Source: Hyposmocoma kahamanoa (taxonomy: Eukaryota; Arthropoda; Insecta; Lepidoptera; Cosmopterigidae). Taken from it: a DNA stretch of 64,000 bases. The stretch lies in NCBI RefSeq assembly GCF_003589595.1, contig NW_020653333.1, positions 250,802 through 314,801 on the forward strand, read 5' to 3'. How positions within the stretch are numbered: the stretch's first letter is position 1; the number at the start of each line of letters is the position of its first letter. Positions 56,831 through 64,000 of the stretch are shown in pieces. The position numbers and the translations under genes were made by a program. Under the pieces are notes generated by a model, which was given only the letters and a program-made list of their open reading frames with translations, was not told the origin of the DNA and did not search any database.

Positions 56831-57002
56831 AAATATAAATATCATTCTATACTATAACACTGGTCTCTCATTAACTTAGGCATATACTACGAAATTCCAT
56901 TTGCTACGTTCCTGACAAACCTTTTTCGCTTCCGCGACTGCCACCAGTAATTTTATACGTCGTAGTAATTTTATTCTTGTTGCCTTTCATCTGACTTGTC
57001 TG

Positions 57003-57262
57003 AACAAGTCGAGCGCCTGGTAGTAAGCGACACGCCTGTCCATAGCAGTTGCAGTGCCACTTAGAGCTTAAAGTCACAAAGATCTAAGAAGCATTGCCAC
57101 TGCGGCCGTTCGCCCTGAGATATAGGTTGACAAGTCCCATGTGCCTGTAATTTCACCAGCGCCCTTATATTTCAAGACTGGAACGCAGTAATGCTCACAT
57201 TACTGGTTAGCGGCAGAAACAGGTAAGGTGGCAGTACTACCCTGGACGAACTCTTTAATATT
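57003..57262 (-). repeat. Repeat R2 copy, best preserved
   Basis: Runs on the minus strand from the 'agttcgtccagggtagtact' block to 'ggcgctcgacttg'. Confidence 0.68.
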
Positions 57263-57721
57263 TTGCGTAGTAAACCTGATTGCAATGAAATAATGTCGAC
57301 TTAAAACGTTTTTTATTATCTAGGGAAAAATTAAATTTGAATATTCAAGTTTCTCCTTCCGCCGTCATCGTAAACAATTTCGAATGAGGAAATTTACTTC
57401 TTTAAAAGTAACTTCCAAAGTTAGGGTGAGGCTAAACGAGCGCAATTTTGTGAGTAAGTTCGGGTATTCACTAGCGAGCTTTAACCGTAACCGTTCCACG
57501 TTATATAACCAAAAATCATATTGTGTTGTACATGGTTCGCGAGCGGAACGCGTGCGGTTCACAGTGAACCGTCTGATTGAAGACTGTGTCAAGCGTACAC
57601 ACTAGAACCTTGTTACTGTATCTGTCACGTTACTGTTACAGCCATTACAGCTCGCTAATAAGTACCCGGCTTTATGAGTCGCGTTTTTGAGTCTCGTAGT
57701 TTACGTTCGACTGAATGAACG

Positions 57722-57935
57722 ACCTCCTTTGTCGAGTGGTTTGCATACCAGTTTTCATGATGCCGCCATCGTCCCGGGTTCTATCCCCGGCTGGGTCAAT
57801 GTAGAAAAGTTTTCTATATTGTCTCTGGGTCTGGGTATTTGTGATACTGTTGTTGTTTCCGATTTCCATAACACGAGCGCTTTGGTTACTTACTTTAAGA
57901 TCGACTTACGATAAGATAAGCGTATGTGATATCTA
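57722..57935 (+). mobile_element. tRNA-derived SINE-B, copy 2
   Basis: tRNA-like head 'tcgagtggtttgcatacc', B-box-like 'gggttctatccccggctggg', then the 'tagaaaagttttctatattg' and 'gtttccgatttccataacac' blocks shared with 9213-9400. Confidence 0.75.
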
Positions 57936-58274
57936 ATAATATTCTCTGAAATTGGGTTGGGTCGTTAGACGGACGTATTTTATTCAGTTTGCTTTTAAGC
58001 TTTTGTACGGGTGTTTATGTCATTAGATAATGTTAGAAAAAGAAACTGAGTACAACCACTCAATATGGAGAGATTAAACTTTGGGCAGTTTCATGTACCG
58101 CATGTTTATGTGAACATTTAGATTAATTTGTAAAATACTATCACATGCCAATAAATGTTTCCCTCTCCTTCCTTCCCTCACCCCTCTCTCCACCCGCACG
58201 AGCACGTCACATAGTACGACCGAAGTACAGACGTTATTGCGCGCGTGAGTTGATAGAAAACTAACTCATTTTCA

Positions 58275-58440
58275 ACTGCCGCGGTGGCCGAATAGTTATC
58301 ATTTTGGTCTGCCACGCAGAGGTCCCGGGTTCGTTCGTTCGTTTGGGTGTAATTTGTGGTTATCTATATGTGTGTCCAATGTCCATAACACCCGCGATAC
58401 AGGGTTTCTCTGGTGCGGGGCTATGTAAAAAAAAAATGCG
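58275..58440 (+). mobile_element. tRNA-derived SINE-A, internally deleted copy
   Basis: Head 'actgccgcggtggccg', then the B-box region is cut and joined directly to 'gtttgggtgtaatttgtgg'; A tail at the end. Confidence 0.8.
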
Positions 58441-58828
58441 CCGTCGTGTAGCGCTAACCGGACTTAAATATGAAACCGAATGCAGCGTAAATTAAACGAC
58501 TCTAAAAACACCACACACAACAAAATGGTTCCAACTCTTAAATTATCCTAAGGTTGCTTGGAAGTTGCTACTTAGCGATAAGACCGCATTTTGAACATTA
58601 GCTTACTTTGTGATACTTACATTAAAGTGCAATAAAAATATTTCATTAATACATTTCATTCATTCAAAAAAAATACGCTCATCTGATCTTACCCTTATGG
58701 TATTTTTGAACCGAAAGTTTCACAACAGAGCGCGAAAAAAAATATAGGTTGTTATATTCGTGTATAGGAAGAATGATAAGGAAAATGTTTTCCTGGGGAA
58801 ATAAAATTTATATCCATCTTAGACGTTA

Positions 58829-59059
58829 AGAGTGGTACCCACAGCGACTTTTGTTAGCGATGCAAACGCGCGTTCGTGAAACGCGGGATTGCATCGCTAC
58901 ACTTGCGATTTATAGGCGATTGCATCGATGCAAACGCGCAACTGCATCGATACAAACGCGCTATTACATCTATACAAACGCGCGATTGTATTGATGTAAT
59001 CGCTTATAAATCACAATTGTAGCGATATCGCTGCTTATGTCGTCGTGTGTAACCGCTCT
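58829..59059. mobile_element. 231-bp MITE with TA target duplication
   Basis: Termini 'AGAGTGGTACCCACAGCGAC' and inverse 'AGAGCGGTTACACACGACGA', flanked by TA (58827-58828, 59060-59061). The interior is built of repeated 'gcatcgatacaaacgcgc' words in both orientations. Fragment relative at 973-1100. Confidence 0.78.
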
Positions 59060-59299
59060 TATATTGAATGTTTCACGCGGGAGAAATGAAAAGTAAAGTG
59101 TTTCACTCGGGGCCAATTCCATCTCAGACGTTATATTGAATGCTGCACTGCTCTAGGGATACTAAGACCATTCGCTCTGAATTCTACACTTTTATCGGAA
59201 TTAAACTAACCTGGTTCCTTTTAACACTATTTACTTTTTTTTTTCAGACTAATACCACAACGAAAAGCTACACAAATTTTTTTTTTCATAATTTCAACT

Positions 59300-59562
59300 G
59301 ACAACGAATAAGTCGTGCGCCTGATAGTAAGATACAAGCCTGTCCATAACAGTTGCAGTGCCACTTATAGCTAGCTTTAAATCGCATATTTTTGAGGGGT
59401 ACTACCACTGGGCCTGTCACCTTGAGACATAAGTTGAAAAGTCCTATGTGCCTGTAATTTCACCAGCACCCTTAACCCTTCAAATCCGAAACACGATAAT
59501 GTTTACATTACTGCTTGGCGCCGGAAATACTTAGATAAAGTAGCAGTACTTCCCTGTAGATG
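59300..59562 (-). repeat. Repeat R2 copy
   Basis: Contains 'cagttgcagtgccactta', 'cctgtaatttcaccagcacc', 'tactgcttggcgccgg' and 'acttccctgta'. A (TC)n/(CG)-rich microsatellite follows at about 59621-59651. Confidence 0.62.
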
Positions 59563-59754
59563 AGCACGACAAGGCGCGAGTTGAGCGAGAGCGATATAAC
59601 GCGCGATATACTGCCATTCTCGTATCTCTCTCTCTCGCGCTTTCTCGCGCTTTATTCTATATATACACGAAAACCTAAGAACTCCATAGTTCGAATTCAA
59701 TAGGAAAAAAAATAGTTTCATTTCCGTATTTATCATTTATAATATTTATTTTAA

Positions 59755-59960
59755 AATGTCATACAAACAAATTGAACGAGTTAAATGGATGAGTACTGTG
59801 CATTTTTGTCATTCAGGTACGCAGCTCCTGCAGCTGTGTGTGAACTTTTTGTAGAAACTAATTGTTTCATGATAATTTTGAATTTCGTCAACGGCAAATT
59901 TGAATACAAACTCTTAATAGTCCATACAACCTCAATTGGCTTTGGTTCAACACTTTGGAA
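59755..59960 (+). repeat. Repeat R1, copy
   Basis: Diverged but in order: 'gagttaaatggatg', 'tttttgtcattcaggtacgc', 'cgtcaacggcaaatttg'. Confidence 0.6.
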
Positions 59961-60079
59961 AAAATATGTAGTCAAGTTGAGGATATACACGGATTATACT
60001 ACGGTGTGAAAACAAATTAAGTAAAAATTTTCACGATAGAAAAAAACACAAACTTACCTCGAAATTTTACAAGAAAACC

Positions 60080-60400
60080 GCGGTAATAGAATAGAATATA
60101 CATTTATTGCAACGCACAACACATAGATACAAAAAAAAATATTGATACCACTTAGACAAGCAAAACAAAACAAAAAGACGTAATTTACAAAATTAAAATA
60201 AAATAAAATAAGACAATAACAAACAAAGAGCAAAACAGAAAAATACTAAATATAACAACTACAAATGTTGTACTGTCATGTGTGCGGTTGTGGCGTATGC
60301 AAAAGGACTTCATTCAGCTTATGCCACAGCCACAATTGACTGTGGCGCTGGTTTTCAATGAGCCCTGAGGTTTTCAATGAGCCCTGAGTATTCAATACGT
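60080..60400. repeat. Repeat R4 copy with a tandem 19-mer
   Basis: 'tagaatatacatttattgca' start, A-rich middle, 'tgccacagccacaattgact' end. 'gttttcaatgagccctgag' occurs twice in tandem at 60351-60369 and 60370-60388, exactly. Confidence 0.55.
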
Positions 60401-60739
60401 GCTTTACATGCCAATGATTTTTTTTTAAATATCAACTGAACTAAATAGAACTCGTATAGTATACGATATACATTCTTCAAATGGCTTTAATTTCGTTTGC
60501 AAAAAAATAAATTATAAAATAAAGCCAGTGTCCATGCTGCTGGACCCAAGCAAAATGAACCTTATTGATACGGAAAAAAATTCGAGCTGAGATAGTGTCG
60601 ACTCTTAATTTCGTCGCTTTAGTGTCAAAATCGGCTATGCATTTTTACATATTTTATTTTAACTAAGTTTTGGAAACTTGTTTAGGAGAGGTCATTTAAT
60701 TAATTTAAATGCTAACTACATAACGAAAGTTTGTTCATA

Positions 60740-61020
60740 ACCTTACCTACCAGGTTGCGATTTGCTGCGGCCCGTGTGGAAGTCCTTAAATCGACTTCGC
60801 TCTTAGATCGTTGCAGAGACGAGATGTGTAAATGGGGTTTCAGGGACGCTAGTCTGACCCAATGTCGCTGCGGCTGTAGTGCCCCAACACAGTCCATGCA
60901 GCATTTGCAGTCGTGCCCCTTGTGCCCACATACCTGCACGAGCAAAGATCTCTACGCGACCACGGCTAGGCTACTCAAAGTACTTATTCTACGCAGACAA
61001 AGTCGCGAGCACCAGCTAGT
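60740..61020 (+). pseudogene. Non-LTR retrotransposon C-terminal fragment
   Basis: Reads 'RCRDEMCKWGFRDASLTQCR', 'CGCSAPTQSMQHLQSCPL' and 'CPHTC'. The pattern W-x(n)-C-C-G...M-H-L-...CP is the zinc-knuckle-like end of the RT protein of RTE/jockey-type elements (seen as '..C.CG...QTM.H....CP'). Upstream RT is missing, so it is a 5'-truncated copy. Confidence 0.6.
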
Positions 61021-62351
61021 TATGTATAGATTCGTTTATTTATTTTTGAAACAACATAACGTTAACAACGTCACGCACGTCACATACCTACTATTGTTTA
61101 ACCTTCATAAATGTTATTATTTTATCTATGAGTCAAGTTGTTTTTACAAATCTCCTAAATTCCGTTACGTAGTTTGTGTAAATATTTTGAAAATATGGAT
61201 TTTTAACTGCGAACGTAGATTCTTTGATAAGGATATTAATAACATCATATAAATATCGTTGTCGGCTTGTTATTTTGTTATGTCTAATATAATAACTATG
61301 CTTATACTCCGTCCAATCCACTAGATAGCGCACGTGATCTTAGGTCTGTGGTGCAACCATTTATTTAACTTTTGACTTACGCATGCCTCCAAAGTTCCGT
61401 AATTATTGTTTTTTTTTTATTTATTAAGGCTTTGGCAAAGCCATCAGCCTAAACATGAAGTTTAAATATGTTTCCGTAAATATGGCCGCCACAAAGAGGA
61501 TAGGCAATTTGAGGCGGCGTGCTTGGATTGACTCGGGATTCCTCAAAACGGGCCGATACGGGTATTTTAGTTCGACATTCGTATAATTTCGTGTTTTAAT
61601 CTTCGATTAAGGCACAATAGCACTATCCTATTCCACTTTAAACTAGATTTCACAAAATAATTGAAAGTCAAAATAAAAACGACACTTTTCCCTCCAAAAG
61701 GTCCAGAGCGAATCGTAATTGTTGACATACAACCAACCATGGACAAAAAGTGGAATACTTCTTGGACTCTTTAATTTTTTAATTTTATCCAACAGATTAT
61801 GTAACGAAGATTATCTAAGTTGATAAATTTGGGTACCTGTCTAATAAATTATAATGAAATGAAATAAATTTGTAAATAATTATAATACATTCTTATTCTT
61901 TATTATAATGCAGCGTCGGATTCTATTCCATATGAACGGGAATCATCACTTGAATCCTCATTAACATTAATTATTAATTATTGTCAAACGCAACATCACG
62001 ATCCCAATCAGACAATATCTTTTTTTAAACCGACTTACATTCACGATTTAAACTTCTTCTAAAGTAAAATCGATTGATATTAAAAAATCGGAATCGGAAG
62101 AATCGGAAACGCATTAGGACATCACTAATTGTTTAGAATTCGAGCTGTCAAAAATTTAATAAATGGTTGGACGGAGTGTAGCCAATAAAAACTATGAACT
62201 AAATCTTTCAAAACAACACTGTACTCTCGTTTCAACTAATAATAACATCAATGTTTTTATTTTTATTGTAATTTATATAATAATGTCTAATGTGAATATT
62301 GTGTACAATTATAATTGGAAGTAAGATTTAGAATTTATACATTCGTGTGGG
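61021..62351. other. No gene recognised
   Basis: AT-rich, including a small palindrome 'ggctttggcaaagcc' near 61430. No exon of PHAF1 was found. Confidence 0.45.
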
Positions 62352-62425
62352 GCATAGGTTCTCAAAGTGGTACCTACAGTGGGCGCTGAGGAGTCCGTGG
62401 GGGCCTCGGAAGCAATTGGGGGCAA
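62352..62425 (-). repeat. hAT-like element end fragment
   Basis: Reverse-complement counterpart of 34349-34442: 'ggttctcaaagtggtacc' and 'ggcctcggaagcaattgg'. Confidence 0.45.
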
Positions 62426-63019
62426 TATTGCAATATTGATGCTGTTAAAAAAATACGTACCTTACAAATTATAGTTCTGCTCTTTGTATCTTCTGTATGT
62501 ATCAATATGTAGAATGTAGTTGTATCTACAATAAAATAAAGAAATTAAGTAAAATGGATAAATGTATTGGATTAATGGATGATTTCAAGAATTTGTAACT
62601 TCAGCATTGACTTTACACAAAGTAATTCCTAATAAATTCAACAAAAGAAAAACAAAAGACGTCTTCAACGGAAACAAAAAACGGTTGAATTAATTCTGTT
62701 TTCAAATTAAACGTTCTGGTCGAACATCGTTATTATGAAATTCTAAAAAATAGTGCGATTTTGTAGTTATAGTTTAAGTACATGAATTAATTTTTAGTAT
62801 AAGTTTACAGGTTTTTAATTTCTTAATTATTTGTTACCTTTGTAAGCTGATGGCTCTATAGCCAATGCTCAATATACATATAATATTGTTATCATATAAT
62901 TAAAGTTTTTTAGCATTCCTCTAATTTTCATGAGTTTACTTATAATATTGCACTTGTCATCTTGATCTCGAATACAATGCAATCGCGAAGATAGCAGTGT
63001 TGCCACCTTAGAGCATTAG

Positions 63020-63515
63020 CATCGAGTATATAACCAGAAATAGAGACGAAATGTCACTTAATTTGTTTGAAAACTATTCTGCCATATCATTACTGTGACA
63101 ACTGCGCTCCGATTGGCTAGCCCGAGTTCGAAACAATTGACGGGTGTCATCAACTGTTTCACTTCAAATCGACCAGTTAGCTTGAGCTTTGCTATAATAA
63201 ACGAAAATTGCAAAATTACATATTTAATATTTAATTACCGATGAAATGTGATTCCCTTTATTTTGTAATTAGATGTTTTGCTGGTTTTCCCACACCACCG
63301 AAAAGAACAGCACGGCACTGTTAGAGATATTATATTTATTACAATAAATGCAGAATATTTTTTGGAATATACGGAGACGTACACACCGGTCAGTAGTTGG
63401 CCTGTCTATATTTCAGAACAAACGGGAGTTAATATTTATAAGAGCTGTATCGCTAATGTGTTACCAGGAATATATGGCCCTTATTTCGTCTCTTTGTGTT
63501 TATATATACTCGATG
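63020..63515 (-). mobile_element. MITE family M7, copy 2
   Basis: 496 bp. Both termini read CATCGAGTATATA inward, with arms of over 30 bp containing 'agagacgaaat'. Flanking 8-mers agcattag and agcatatg agree at 6/8. Interior homologous to 46504-46996 in the opposite orientation. Confidence 0.78.
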
Positions 63516-63604
63516 AGCATATGCGATGCCTCTACCATGAGATTACAGTGATAGTCATCGCCACAGACCACATAAATATTTATTTCTTCCGTGGTTATTG
63601 CTAG

Positions 63605-63709
63605 TGACCGCGTAAACTGTTTGTATACAAAATGTTGTTTCTTCTTGTGACCGCTAGGAGCACTGTATAATTTGCCATACAAAATTGTGAAGTAATTTAC
63701 GCGGTCGGT
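63605..63709. mobile_element. 105-bp fold-back MITE
   Basis: 'GACCGCGTAAACTGTTTGTA' and inverse 'TTTACGCGGTC' close a short element. The internal 'gtgaccgctaggagcactgt' also appears inverted near 3068-3095 ('acagcgcctctagcggtcac'), indicating a wider family. Confidence 0.6.
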
Positions 63710-64000
63710 AGCGACAACTGTCACGGTAAATGGTTGGTAGAGGCACAGGTAACCAATAAATAACCAACTCGCGTATTGAAATGACAACCTGTCAAGACGT
63801 CCTGCGGTATCTGTAAGTGAGTACACAGACGCTACATTGTTAAACAGAAGGGTTTACAAATTTCTACTATAACTTAGTACTAGATTTGTTCAGTCAATTT
63901 GTTTTTGACGGCTCGTACAAATTGATGAAACGGCTGCCTTTGAATGTGACGTGCAAAATTTTAAGCGTATTTTTTTAAAGACGGGTATTTGTGTATTATG

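Noticed and set aside
57384..57605. Overlapping open frames on both strands
   Set aside because: No domain or splice support; the sequence contains a small palindrome 'ggttcacagtgaacc' and is probably non-coding.

Overview
The window is AT-rich eukaryotic nuclear DNA from an insect, most probably a moth or butterfly (Lepidoptera). Genes have many short GT-AG exons coding for conserved animal proteins. A Copia element carries a primer site matching animal initiator tRNA-Met, and several short repeat families recur in both orientations. The order assignment rests on my memory of what lepidopteran repeats look like and is an inference. Two assembly gaps of exactly 400 N are present (2144-2543 and 20530-20929).

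Genes. (1) 7586-10350 (+): a complete three-exon gene for a DIPK2/FAM69-type divergent secretory-pathway kinase (417 aa). (2) 20455-24695 (-): a multi-exon relic of the 2'-phosphodiesterase PDE12 with stops and frameshifts, so a pseudogene, cut by the second gap. (3) 26853-29888 (-): a THAP-domain gene related to P-element/THAP9 transposases, with frame breaks and no transposase core. Part of its tail lies again in inverted orientation at 26104-26373. (4) 30305-48358 (+): a complete 11-exon gene for GPATCH1, a G-patch spliceosome-associated protein (908 aa, every splice junction in phase), starting head-to-head with the THAP gene. (5) 49874-49937 (+): the first coding exon of PHAF1 (C16orf70 family). 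I did not find its other exons, so they lie in unrecognised sequence or beyond the window.

Mobile DNA. A nearly complete but broken Copia element lies at 12248-16666, with LTRs, primer site, polypurine tract and a 5-bp target duplication. A 5'-truncated DIRS-type element (tyrosine recombinase) is at 17716-19421, a broken mariner at 34948-36036 and a non-LTR retrotransposon C-terminal scrap at 60740-61020. At least eight copies of one tRNA-derived SINE (SINE-A), two of another (SINE-B), and many MITEs occur, several with clear target duplications (TA, TTA/TAA or 8 bp). Repeat labels such as R1 and R2 are mine.

Layout. 1-7500 repeats; 7.6-11.0 kb DIPK2 gene; 11.0-20.3 kb Copia, DIRS and MITEs; 20.4-24.7 kb PDE12 relic; 26.1-29.9 kb THAP locus; 30.3-48.4 kb GPATCH1 with introns full of insertions; 49.9 kb PHAF1 exon 1; 50-64 kb intron or intergenic DNA with repeats only. 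I see no operon-like or clustered functional system. The notable content is the layered, nested transposon record, with internal empty sites that give the order of events, and the two decayed genes.
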